Positions 7,626 through 15,501 of a stretch of DNA of 44,470 nt are shown in pieces. The DNA lies in NCBI GenBank assembly GCA_012518615.1, contig JAAYRU010000034.1, positions 1 to 44,470 on the forward strand, written 5' to 3'. Position 1 is the first letter of the stretch. Every line of letters starts with the position of its first letter. A program made the translations under genes and the position numbers. The DNA comes from Christensenellaceae bacterium (lineage in GTDB: Bacteria > Bacillota > Clostridia > Christensenellales > Aristaeellaceae). The notes beneath the pieces were generated by a model that saw only the letters and a list, made by a program, of their open reading frames with translations, made no database searches and was not told the origin of the DNA.

Positions 7626-8665
7626 TTATCTGCCACCTTAGTTTCTTCAGGAATAATATCCTCCTTAGTTAGGAGCATAAGTTCTTCCCTGCTTATGCTT
7701 TCCTTACCAGCTAATCTATTCGCCTGCCTAGATATAGCCTGTTCAAATAGATTGCGCACACCGCGCGCATTACCAAATGATGCTATATCCTTGCTTTTTT
7801 CCTCAAGCAAGCTGCGCAGGGGTTCTTCGGCTTGAGTATCCAGTTCATAACCCGCTTTTTTCATACGGAGTTTAAATATGCCCATCATTTCATCAACCGT
7901 ATAATCGGGAAAATGCATATATCTATTAAAGCGGGACTCAAGCCCGGGATTGGATTCAATAAAATCTTTCATTAAATCCGTATAGCCGGCTACTATTACG
8001 ATTAAGTCCTCCCTATTGTCTTCCATGGCTTTAAGCAGAGTTTCAACTGCTTCACTGCCATAGTCCTGCATACCTCTATTGGTAAGTGCGTAGGCTTCAT
8101 CTATAAAAAGCACGCCGCCCAAGGCTTTTTCTATAACTTCGCTCGTCTTTATAGCGGTTTGTCCTACATATCCTGCTACAAGCCCGCTCCTATCAACCTC
8201 AACCAGATGACCTTTGCTTAGTATTCCAAGTGAATGGTATATCCTGCTCATCAGCCTTGCAATCATAGTCTTACCTGTTCCGGGGTTGCCTGTAAATACC
8301 ATATGAAGTGAAAGGTCCTCGCAGGGCAGGGAATGCTCTTTTCTAAGCTTATATATAGACACCAGATTTATTAGGCTGTCTACTTCTTTTTTTATAGTAT
8401 CAAGACCTATATATTCGTTGAGTTCTTTTTTAAGGTCTTCTATATCTTCCTTGGGTTTTTCTTCTTTTTTCTGCTCTTCGGCTTCCTTTTCTACGCCCTC
8501 AACATCTGAAAACACATCAGGCACTTTCGGGTAGCCTGGGGGTGGAGTATTGGGGCTTCCCCATATATCCTCCCCTACGCTTTTAAGGTTTTTCTCCGTC
8601 ATATTGCGGATTATCTCATTTTGCAGCTGTATTATCTTAAGCCTTCTGCTATCTCTATCTTCCAT
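7622..8665 (-). CDS. SpoVK/CbbX-like AAA+ ATPase
   Basis: This 347-residue protein carries one AAA+ module of the CbbX/SpoVK type. Walker A is GNPGTGKT (residues 126-133), Walker B is GGVLFIDEA (183-191), and sensor and arginine-finger elements (NPGLESRFNRY, FGNARGVRN) follow. The first 80 residues are charged and proline-rich (PPPGYPKVP, then a Glu/Lys run) and probably flexible. SpoVK acts in Bacillus spore maturation and CbbX remodels Rubisco; neither role can be assigned here, because there is no Rubisco or spore gene nearby. It is the first gene of a coupled run with prmA, rsmE and mtaB, and has an AGGAGG site before its ATG. The family assignment is firm; the role is unknown. Confidence 0.85.
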   Translation of the reverse strand: MEDRDSRRLKIIQLQNEIIRNMTEKNLKSVGEDIWGSPNTPPPGYPKVPDVFSDVEGVEKEAEEQKKEEKPKEDIEDLKKELNEYIGLDTIKKEVDSLINLVSIYKLRKEHSLPCEDLSLHMVFTGNPGTGKTMIARLMSRIYHSLGILSKGHLVEVDRSGLVAGYVGQTAIKTSEVIEKALGGVLFIDEAYALTNRGMQDYGSEAVETLLKAMEDNREDLIVIVAGYTDLMKDFIESNPGLESRFNRYMHFPDYTVDEMMGIFKLRMKKAGYELDTQAEEPLRSLLEEKSKDIASFGNARGVRNLFEQAISRQANRLAGKESISREELMLLTKEDIIPEETKVADK

Positions 8666-8683
8666 ACTCTCCTCCTAGGGCAC

Positions 8684-8689
8684 ATTATA
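8684..8689 (-). promoter_or_regulatory. Candidate -10 box for the AAA-prmA-rsmE operon
   Basis: A perfect TATAAT on the minus strand lies 19 bases upstream of the AAA gene's ATG and directly after the T-run of the preceding terminator. The matching -35 region falls in the T-run and is poor, so this is a modest call. It would give a very short leader. Confidence 0.38.
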
Positions 8690-8698
8690 CTTGAAAAC

Positions 8699-8733
8699 AA
8701 AAAAAAATACACCCTGCTTATTTGCAAGGTGTA
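8699..8733 (-). terminator. Terminator of the DUF3798 transporter operon
   Basis: On the minus strand TACACCTTGC pairs with GCAGGGTGTA across a 6-base loop, with one G-T pair, and is followed by a run of nine Ts. It lies just beyond the stop codon of the last permease gene. The next operon's -10 box starts 10 bases later. Confidence 0.78.
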
Positions 8734-8742
8734 AAGTAAGTT

Positions 8743-9993
8743 TTACGCTTTTTCCATCTCAGGTTGTTTGTCTTTCTTTTTCTTTGCGCCCCTCCAAGTA
8801 TGCATGACAAGCGCCAATGCTATTACGCCATAGGAAATGAACACCCTGAAGTATTCTCCCACCGCCGCGTCGCCGAATATATTCTTGCCCGCTGCAGGCG
8901 CAACTATAAACAAGAGATGGAATAATATGGTTCCAAGGAGAGCCTGACCATTCGTAGCCTTTTTAATTGACGCGCCGCCTACCAGTATTGCAGCGCCCGC
9001 ATATAGACCCACCTGCTCATGCGCTCCGTATGTTTGGAAGGAACCCATATTCTGTACGAATATTAGCTGACCCCAGCCTGCGAGCACGGTTGAAATCATT
9101 ATTGCTATAATGCGCGTTCTGTCTACATTTATACCGGCGGCATTCGCAACAACCCTGTTTTGACCAACCGCACGGAACTGCTGACCAAGCTTTGTTTTAA
9201 GAAGAGCATTATTAAACAGACATAGCGCAAAAATCACAAGAAATGTAACCGTAGGTACCGATGCTAGACTAAACAGCTCGTTTACCGCGGGAATTGTAAT
9301 AAGACCCGCCATCACCGCAAGCGCGATGCAGGAATTTATCGCCTTTTTTCTGTCCGCCTTTTTTAGCGCAAGCAGTATAAGCATTACTGCTATACCTATG
9401 CCCGCCGTCCAGTACACGGCATCCTTTACAGACATACGCAGCATACCGTCAAGTGCGTATTTTATGCCGTTTTCGCTCGCCAAGTTTATAGTATTTGCCA
9501 CACCAGTTGAGCCTTTTATTACAAGTCCTGGCGCATTTAGCGGTATTATATTGCCGAATATGAAAAGGAACAACAGCTGATAAAGCCCATTTGCGAAATA
9601 GCCCAGTATAAGACCGCCTATCATCTCCTGCCCTTTCATTTTGTTTAGCAGTTTACCTATCAAAAAGCCGAATACGGCAGCTATAGGCAATGTCATGAGA
9701 GCTGCTAATAAAAACCCTCCCAGTCCGCCTACACCCCATTCCACTATCCATAGGGCTGAAATCTGCGCTGCCATAGCGCCTATTGTAACTGCGAAGTTAA
9801 TCCCCATACCGGCGATTATAGGTATTATAAGCGCCAATACCAGAAACGCATTACGGCTTATTCTTCCGAACAGCTCGTACATCACAAAGGATATAGACTG
9901 CCCTGAAAAATACAATCCTACTGCACACAGCACGATAAACATTACCGTAACTGCGTTTTCTCTTAGTATAGTGCGTATATCTTTCTTAGCCAC
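8743..9993 (-). CDS. Simple-sugar/nucleoside-type ABC transporter permease (second permease)
   Basis: This 416-residue polytopic protein has about 9-10 membrane segments and belongs to the BPD_transp_2/branched-chain-like permease superfamily, closest in style to NupQ/YufQ-type nucleoside permeases. Visible family features are GMGINFAVTIGAMAAQ, TKLGQQFRAVGQN followed by ANAAGINVDRTR (the cytoplasmic coupling region), and a conserved YAGAAILVGGASIKKA near the C-terminus. The tail is lysine-rich. I chose GTG at 9993 because an AGGAGG site precedes it; the gene overlaps the upstream permease by 8 bases. It is the last gene of the four-gene importer and would form the heteromeric channel with the larger permease. 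Confidence 0.87.
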   Translation of the reverse strand: MAKKDIRTILRENAVTVMFIVLCAVGLYFSGQSISFVMYELFGRISRNAFLVLALIIPIIAGMGINFAVTIGAMAAQISALWIVEWGVGGLGGFLLAALMTLPIAAVFGFLIGKLLNKMKGQEMIGGLILGYFANGLYQLLFLFIFGNIIPLNAPGLVIKGSTGVANTINLASENGIKYALDGMLRMSVKDAVYWTAGIGIAVMLILLALKKADRKKAINSCIALAVMAGLITIPAVNELFSLASVPTVTFLVIFALCLFNNALLKTKLGQQFRAVGQNRVVANAAGINVDRTRIIAIMISTVLAGWGQLIFVQNMGSFQTYGAHEQVGLYAGAAILVGGASIKKATNGQALLGTILFHLLFIVAPAAGKNIFGDAAVGEYFRVFISYGVIALALVMHTWRGAKKKKDKQPEMEKA

Positions 9994-11854
9994 GCGTATC
10001 CCCTCCTGACTTTGTTAGCGCATAGAGAATTATACCGTTTGATATCAATATACGCATCGTTTCCGATATGGTTGAGCCCGGCACAAGTTCGTTTGCAACA
10101 GGCATACCGAGCGTAAGCACGCCTTGGAAAAGGAAAGTGCCTATTATTACATGGCTTATTTTAGCTCTGCTGGTGGAAGCGCCGCCGATAAGTATTGCAG
10201 AAGCAGCTACAAAGCCCATCTGCCTTGGGGCAGTGTATAGCTGCATAAAACCGTAGCTTTGAGAGTAAACAAGTATTCCTATTGCGCCAAGAACTGTTGA
10301 CAGCACCGTGCCTATGGTACGCATTTTATCTACATTTACGCCCGTTGCCTGAGCAAAACGCCTGTTGTTACCAACCGCCCGCATTGCTATACCGGTTTTA
10401 GATCTGCTAAAAAGCCATACTAAGAAGCAGCACAATGCCATAAACAGCAGAAGCCCTGTAGGTACTCTAAAATCCCCTATATTAAAGGCAAGGAAATTAT
10501 CGAGTATGCGCCAGAAGTTAGATTTATCTAGACCTATGGTGTTACGAAGACCTGTACCCAGCGGCCACCTTAATTTTAGCGAATTAAACGGTAGCATTAG
10601 CCAAGCTATGCTCATAAGCGACACTATCGAGAAACCCACATATGTAGTAACCGACATTTCAGAGCCTTTTAGACGGTTTAGAAGTTTAGCATAAAAATAT
10701 CCGGCTACAGCAGCTATTGCGGAACCTGATGCAAGTGCAAACGCAAAACCCCAAATTCCGGGTATTTCAAACTCTATAGCCATAAGACCGCCAAGCAATC
10801 CCGCAACAAGACCTATCGGTAGCCCTAGGTTTAGGCTTATGCCGCACTGTATGCCGGGGAACATCGCTAGTACCATTATTGAGTTCATACCCATACGGAC
10901 AACAGTATTTCCAAGGAGTACAGGCAAACTAAGGTCAAAAAGCAAGGCTCCCACACATAAGAGTACGAAGAACAGGCTTATTATAAGCCTTGGTACGCCC
11001 ATTGCTTTTACTATAGACTCATAGAAGAATATAGCTAAGGCGGCTATGAGTAGCGCTACGCCTACTGTGATAAAGTCATCAGCGTATCTTATAAGCTTAG
11101 CCTTATTCACATCGTCCAATACATCAGTGCCTGAAAATGCGCTGTAGCCATCATACAGGGTAGCAAAATCGCGCTCTTCGTGGTAGAGAATACTTTCGAC
11201 CCTCTGTTGAAGGGTAATAAGCGCATCTTTACTAAGCTGCGGCTCAATTTCCATAAGCGCAAGACCTAGTTTCTTATACACTTCGTCTGCCTCCACGCGA
11301 AGCGCAATCATATTATCTGTAGGCTCAAAGCCTGACATATCTACGGTTATGGTTTCTTCAGGCGGCGCTTCAAGCCCCTGCGCGCTCGCTTCCTCGCGCT
11401 TTTTTTCTGCCAGGGCTTCGGCTTCAGCCATATGGGATTCTCTGTACTCTTTCTCAGCCTTTACTTTTTCGTCCGCATATTTGCCAAGAGCTATGTCAAA
11501 CTCCTCAAGCCTGCTCTTGACATCTGTAACATCCTTATCTAAGTAGTTCGTTTCCGCGTCCTGATATTCAAGGCGTACCCTTTCTTCAGCATCTTGTACG
11601 GCTTTTCTAATATCGCTCATAGAGCCGCCCTTTGCCTTAACTTCAGCGGTGGCGTTTTTCTTTGCGATAGCTATGTATGAATCTACAACGCCATCGCCAA
11701 CTGCGGATAGCAGGGAGCGCACCCTAAGCTTTTGAATTATTTCAAGCCCTTCCTCCGATGTACGCTTGGGCATATTTATAGAGCCTATTACTATACAAAC
11801 TACCCCTAGTATGCTGAGCGCAGCTACTAATATATTTCTCCAACCTTTTTTCAT
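9986..11854 (-). CDS. ABC transporter permease with a large extra N-terminal extracytoplasmic domain
   Basis: The C-terminal 360 residues are a normal sugar/nucleoside-type permease, with GLPIGLVAGLLGG, RSKTGIAMRAVGNNRRFAQATGVNV split over the coupling loop, and ASAILIGGAS. Before this come one membrane segment (about residues 8-27) and then about 230 hydrophilic residues (30-258), before the next membrane helix at 261. The extra stretch is rich in Glu, Lys and Ala with long predicted helices (for example KADEKVKAEKEY-like runs) and one proline-rich break near 163. By topology it should lie outside the membrane. Related permeases are about 350 residues. It overlaps the ATPase gene by ATGA and the next permease by 8 bases. 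The role of the extra domain is unknown; contact with the binding protein is my inference. Confidence 0.85.
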   Translation of the reverse strand: MKKGWRNILVAALSILGVVCIVIGSINMPKRTSEEGLEIIQKLRVRSLLSAVGDGVVDSYIAIAKKNATAEVKAKGGSMSDIRKAVQDAEERVRLEYQDAETNYLDKDVTDVKSRLEEFDIALGKYADEKVKAEKEYRESHMAEAEALAEKKREEASAQGLEAPPEETITVDMSGFEPTDNMIALRVEADEVYKKLGLALMEIEPQLSKDALITLQQRVESILYHEERDFATLYDGYSAFSGTDVLDDVNKAKLIRYADDFITVGVALLIAALAIFFYESIVKAMGVPRLIISLFFVLLCVGALLFDLSLPVLLGNTVVRMGMNSIMVLAMFPGIQCGISLNLGLPIGLVAGLLGGLMAIEFEIPGIWGFAFALASGSAIAAVAGYFYAKLLNRLKGSEMSVTTYVGFSIVSLMSIAWLMLPFNSLKLRWPLGTGLRNTIGLDKSNFWRILDNFLAFNIGDFRVPTGLLLFMALCCFLVWLFSRSKTGIAMRAVGNNRRFAQATGVNVDKMRTIGTVLSTVLGAIGILVYSQSYGFMQLYTAPRQMGFVAASAILIGGASTSRAKISHVIIGTFLFQGVLTLGMPVANELVPGSTISETMRILISNGIILYALTKSGGDTRG

Positions 11855-13458
11855 GCTTCTTCCCTCACTTCCCTGTGGGTATCGGGCTTGATGCCACTCA
11901 TGGCAAGACCAAAGTCCGCATCGGGAGCATCAGGCGGGAGTATATCTACTATTTCACCCTTTGACACTATTGCTATGCGGTCAGCTATGGAGCGAAGCTC
12001 CTGTAGCTCGGAAGATACCATCATTATTGTAATGCCCTCTTCACGGCTTAAACGCACCAAGGTGTTAAGAACCAATCTTTTAGCGCCTATATCTATGCCG
12101 CGAGTTGGCTCAGATACAAAAAGGAATTTGGGCTGCAGGGTAAGTGCCTTTGCTATACAGACCTTCTGCTGATTGCCGCCGGACAATGTGCCAGTATGCT
12201 GCTCAGGACCTGTACACCTTATATCCAGCTCCTCAATCATGTTGTCTGCCTGTTTGCGTATTTTAGATGAATCTTTTAAAGAAAACAGAGGGAATTTTAT
12301 AAGGTATTCGTCCTTAACCTGCATTGCGTTAAAAACAATATTATCCTCTATGGATTCATCCAGCATAAGACCTACGCCTTTTCTATCTTCGCTTACCATT
12401 GCCATTCCATTTGATAGGGGAATTTTAGGGTCGCCCAGTTTAATAGGTTTTCCAAAGAAGCTCACTTCGCCCGTAGCTTCGTACAAACCCATTAAACCGT
12501 TCGGTATACCTATCTTACCCTGACCGGCAAGGCCGCCTATACCGAAGATTTCACCCTCGTAAATTGTAAAGTCAACACCTTTAACTTCCTCGCCCGCCAT
12601 ATCAACATGTAAATCTTTTACCTGAAGCGCGACTTTATCTGCTTTAAGCTTGCGCCTTTCAATATTTACAACACTTTCGCCCTTCCTGCCTACCATAAGC
12701 TCAGCAAGTTTTACGGTCGAGGTATCCTTGGTTTCGCAGTTAGCAACGAGTTTACCGTCCCTTAATATGGTGACGGAATCCGCCGCCTCTATTACTTCAT
12801 CCAGCCTATGTGTTATAAGTATTATGGCTATTCCGCTTGCGGCGATTTTTTTCATAACCTTAATAAGGTTATCTGCCTCGGATTCGGTAAGCACAGCAGT
12901 GGGTTCATCAAACACTAGCAGCTTTATACCTGTCTTATCTATCTCGCGGGCTATCTCTATAAATTGCATATAGCCTATAGGCAGACCCGCAACCTGAATA
13001 TATTCATCTATACCCATTCCAACAGCGTCAAGCGCTTTACGCGCGTCGTTTGCCATGGCAAGCATATCAAGGGTTTCAAGGTTTTTACCCAGCACACGGC
13101 TTACTATGTTTGGGGTAGTAATTTCTCTATTTAGTTTTATGTTTTCTGTAATGGTAAATTCAGGCAGCAGCATAAATTCCTGATGAACCATGCCTATGCC
13201 TTTTTGCATTGCCTCATTAGGAGAGCTTATATCTACCTTTTCGCCATCTAAAAAAACCTGCCCTTCAAAGCCTCCGGTATTGTGAATAACAGGCATACCA
13301 AAGAGCACATTCATAAGTGTAGACTTGCCTGCGCCGTTTTCTCCAAGCAGTGCGTGTATTTCGCCCGGGCGGACGAACAGGTTTACATCTTCCAGCACTA
13401 TATTTTCATCATAGCGCTTTGTAATGCCCTGCATTTCCAGTATATAGTTGTCCTTCAA
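11851..13458 (-). CDS. ABC transporter ATP-binding protein (duplicated ATPase, NupO/YufO-like)
   Basis: This 535-residue protein has two fused ABC ATPase domains. Domain 1 has GENGAGKS (residues 39-46), MVHQEFMLLPEFT, LVFDEPTAVLTE and ITHRLDEV. Domain 2 has a degenerate P-loop region (GIGGLAGQGK), LSGGNQQKV and the Walker B-like VSEPTRGIDIGA, where Ser replaces the usual Asp before Glu. That substitution, a weakened second site, is seen in this group. The start is TTG at 13458, 7 bases after AAGGAGG. It follows the DUF3798 gene across a strong hairpin and is translationally coupled to the large permease by an ATGA overlap. It powers uptake of an unknown solute. Confidence 0.9.
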   Translation of the reverse strand: MKDNYILEMQGITKRYDENIVLEDVNLFVRPGEIHALLGENGAGKSTLMNVLFGMPVIHNTGGFEGQVFLDGEKVDISSPNEAMQKGIGMVHQEFMLLPEFTITENIKLNREITTPNIVSRVLGKNLETLDMLAMANDARKALDAVGMGIDEYIQVAGLPIGYMQFIEIAREIDKTGIKLLVFDEPTAVLTESEADNLIKVMKKIAASGIAIILITHRLDEVIEAADSVTILRDGKLVANCETKDTSTVKLAELMVGRKGESVVNIERRKLKADKVALQVKDLHVDMAGEEVKGVDFTIYEGEIFGIGGLAGQGKIGIPNGLMGLYEATGEVSFFGKPIKLGDPKIPLSNGMAMVSEDRKGVGLMLDESIEDNIVFNAMQVKDEYLIKFPLFSLKDSSKIRKQADNMIEELDIRCTGPEQHTGTLSGGNQQKVCIAKALTLQPKFLFVSEPTRGIDIGAKRLVLNTLVRLSREEGITIMMVSSELQELRSIADRIAIVSKGEIVDILPPDAPDADFGLAMSGIKPDTHREVREEA

Positions 13459-13479
13459 AACAGACCTCCTTATACAAAC

Positions 13480-13503
13480 AGCCCGCCCACTTATGGGCGG
13501 GCT
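13480..13503 (-). promoter_or_regulatory. Strong GC hairpin between the DUF3798 gene and the ATPase gene
   Basis: A perfect 10-bp stem AGCCCGCCCA/TGGGCGGGCT closes a 4-base loop. The minus strand continues with only a weak T-rich stretch before the ATPase ribosome binding site, so read-through is expected. Position and form mirror the hairpin between mglB and mglA, which suggests that both operons use it to favour binding-protein mRNA. Confidence 0.6.
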
Positions 13504-13530
13504 ATTGTGTTTTACTTAAAAATTATTAGA

Positions 13531-14664
13531 TTACAGGTAGTCTTCGAAGTTTACGGGCGGCAGAGCTATGATATAGTAGTTGTCAAATTCTTTGCCTTCA
13601 GAGTCTTTGTATTTTGCTACGCTAATACCGGGTACCTTTTCTTCGAATAGAGCAAAGATTTTCTCGCTGTCGTTGCGCTCAGTGGAGCCGCTCTTGATGT
13701 ATTCAACCGCGTAATCTACACCAAGTTCAATTATAACCATGTTTACGGGAGCAGGCCATGTGGAGAAACGACCAGCCGCATCTTTTTCATTAAGCTTTGC
13801 AGCTATCTGGCGAAGAGCGTCTTCGTTATCGGCACCTACTTCAAGCTCAAGACCCAGCGTTGCGGGGAAAGCATGATAGGGGCTGGGGCAGCAGGGCTGC
13901 GGATAGTATGCGTTGGGCTCGTTTAGAACCGCTGTCTGTAGTGAGGGCTGCATGCCGCAGTTGGTGGTGAAGAAGCCAACCTTTTTGCCTTCGTATTTCT
14001 TCATCTGCTGCGGTACATCTTCGAGGATAAACTGCTGTGATGCGGATAGACCTGCTTCTGCAGTGGGGTCGGGAGCGGTTACGTCTACCATCTCGATGCC
14101 AAGTGCATCAGCGTTTTCTTTGAGCAGGTTGTGCCTTGCAACTATCAGCTCCATAGCCATGTGACGCGGGAATGAATAGTGGATAAAAACATCTACGCCC
14201 CACTCGGCAAGTTTTTCCATGATAAGGTCACCCTGTTTGATTTCATCAGCATACAGAACAACGTCGGATGCGCCTGAAATTGCTGCAGGGTCTTCCTGTG
14301 CTACGCCGGCGATAAGCAGAATATCATCCCTGCCCATTTCGCGAACTTTTTCAAAGCCGGCCTTTGTACCGGGAACTGCCTGGCACATTACTATAGCTTT
14401 TACATCAGGATCTGACGCAAGAGCAACTATTTGGGATACCGTAGTTTCCATTTCAGACATGAATTGGTCAGGATAAGTCGCGGTAACGATGCGATCTGCG
14501 CCGTATTTTTCTACTGCCTTTTCAGCAGCACGGAACTCTTCCTCGCCTTGGGAAACCGTACCGGTGAGTACTGCAACCTTCCAGTTGTCGCCTTCGGCAA
14601 GCGCAAAGCTTGTAAGGGATAGAAGCATTGCCATCATCAGTAGGATGCTTGTGATTCTCTTCAT
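13531..14664 (-). CDS. DUF3798-family putative substrate-binding protein
   Basis: This 377-residue protein starts with a signal peptide (MKRITSILLMMAM, likely cut after ALA near residue 23) and has no lipobox cysteine. The mature part looks like a two-lobed periplasmic-binding fold: it opens with a WKVAVLTG strand, then has DPDVKAIVMCQA, VGFFTTNCG and a late ITWPAPVN-like segment. I recognise it as DUF3798 (PF12683), a family without an established function. It has a conspicuous Cys/Pro-rich segment PQPCCPSPYHAF about two thirds along, plus Cys in MCQAVPG and TNCGMQ, possibly metal- or disulfide-forming. It is the first gene before an ATPase and two permeases, so a ligand-binding role in uptake is the best inference. 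The ATG at 14664 follows GGAGG. Confidence 0.82.
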   Translation of the reverse strand: MKRITSILLMMAMLLSLTSFALAEGDNWKVAVLTGTVSQGEEEFRAAEKAVEKYGADRIVTATYPDQFMSEMETTVSQIVALASDPDVKAIVMCQAVPGTKAGFEKVREMGRDDILLIAGVAQEDPAAISGASDVVLYADEIKQGDLIMEKLAEWGVDVFIHYSFPRHMAMELIVARHNLLKENADALGIEMVDVTAPDPTAEAGLSASQQFILEDVPQQMKKYEGKKVGFFTTNCGMQPSLQTAVLNEPNAYYPQPCCPSPYHAFPATLGLELEVGADNEDALRQIAAKLNEKDAAGRFSTWPAPVNMVIIELGVDYAVEYIKSGSTERNDSEKIFALFEEKVPGISVAKYKDSEGKEFDNYYIIALPPVNFEDYL

Positions 14665-14733
14665 GATAAGAAACCTCCATTAAAATTTTAACGATGCAGC
14701 ACCTACAATTACCATGTGCTACAAGGTGCCCCA

Positions 14734-14763
14734 ATTATCACATAAACATATCCTCATTGTCAA
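14734..14763 (-). promoter_or_regulatory. Sigma-A promoter of the DUF3798 transporter operon
   Basis: On the minus strand a perfect TTGACA (14763-14758) precedes GATAAT (14739-14734) by 18 bases, with a TG extended -10 element directly upstream (TGTGATAAT). The predicted start near 14727 coincides with the edge of a GCACCT/AGGTGC inverted repeat (14697-14727), which could form a hairpin at the 5' end of the mRNA. Confidence 0.72.
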
Positions 14764-14882
14764 TATTAACAAACAAATTTTTGCACAAAAAACTATAAAT
14801 ATGCAAAAACCTCCTATAAAACAACCATTTTTTGACCATTTATCCCTAATTTTGCATGAAATGTTTTTTCCCTTTCATTCCC

Positions 14883-14911
14883 TTGCAAGGGATATTTGGC
14901 TGTGCTATCAT
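14883..14911 (+). promoter_or_regulatory. Probable promoter of the envelope gene cluster
   Basis: TTGCAA (14883-14888) and TATCAT (14906-14911) are separated by 17 bases, and the ribosome binding site of the first gene begins at 14928. A second weaker candidate, TTGACC, lies further upstream without a good -10 partner. Confidence 0.5.
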
Positions 14912-14938
14912 TCTATTGCAACCATTTAGGAGGTGTGC

Positions 14939-15454
14939 ATGCAAAATACTAAGCGTTTAGCAATAGGTGCAATGTTTCTGTCTATCATGCTTGTTATAGG
15001 CTATATAGAGTACCAAATACCAACAGGCGTGCCGGGTATAAAGCTGGGGTTGTCCAACAGCGTACTGCTTCTTTCATTATATTGGCTGGGTATACCCTTT
15101 TCCTTGGGGCTTATGCTTTCAAAGGTTTTACTCAGCGGTTTTCTATTCGGCAACCCCAATGCCATGATATACAGCTTAGCAGGCGGCACTCTTTCAATGC
15201 TGGGTATGATAGTTGCTATATATCTGCTTAAAGAAGTAAGCTGCATAGGCGCGGGGGTTATAGGAGCCGTGCTGCACAACGTTGGACAGGTGACAGTAGC
15301 CATGTGGCAGCTTCAAACCACAAAACTTATTTACTATATGGCAATACTTATGCTTGTTGGCGTAGTAACCGGGCTTGTTACCGGCAACGTATGTAAACAA
15401 TTAATAAGGTATCTGCCTAAAAGCAGGCGTGAGCGCTTTTTTAAGACTGAATAA
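14939..15454 (+). CDS. Gx transporter / heptaprenyl diphosphate synthase component I-like membrane protein
   Basis: This 171-residue, almost wholly hydrophobic protein has about 5 membrane helices. It matches the Hpre_diP_synt_I (PF07456) family through the N-terminal VPGIKLGLSN and the later SKVLLSGFLFGNP and AVLHNVGQV segments. Members are annotated either as a component of heptaprenyl diphosphate synthesis or as Gx-family small-molecule transporters, and the true activity is unsettled. I chose ATG 14939, five bases after AGGAGG; the GTG at 14933 overlaps the binding site itself. It is the first gene of a plus-strand cluster whose other members (GT-C-like, GtrA) point to polyprenyl-linked envelope chemistry, but the usual NusG-like partner gene is not beside it. 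Confidence 0.83.
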   Translation: MQNTKRLAIGAMFLSIMLVIGYIEYQIPTGVPGIKLGLSNSVLLLSLYWLGIPFSLGLMLSKVLLSGFLFGNPNAMIYSLAGGTLSMLGMIVAIYLLKEVSCIGAGVIGAVLHNVGQVTVAMWQLQTTKLIYYMAILMLVGVVTGLVTGNVCKQLIRYLPKSRRERFFKTE

Positions 15455-15461
15455 CTTATGT

Positions 15462-15467
15462 TATAAT
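15462..15467 (+). promoter_or_regulatory. Possible extended -10 element before the acyltransferase fusion gene
   Basis: TATAAT preceded by TG (TGTTATAAT) lies 8 bases after the Gx stop codon and 35 bases before the next start. No good -35 box is visible. It could give the downstream genes an internal promoter, but the match is common in AT-rich DNA. Confidence 0.3.
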
Positions 15468-15501
15468 ACTCGATGGGTGTTCTACTCCCAAGGAGGTTGT
15501 A

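Noticed and set aside
15472-15490. Small TGGG/CCCA stem before the acyltransferase fusion gene
   Set aside because: It has only four pairs, no T-run, and it overlaps the ribosome binding region; no regulatory class recognised.
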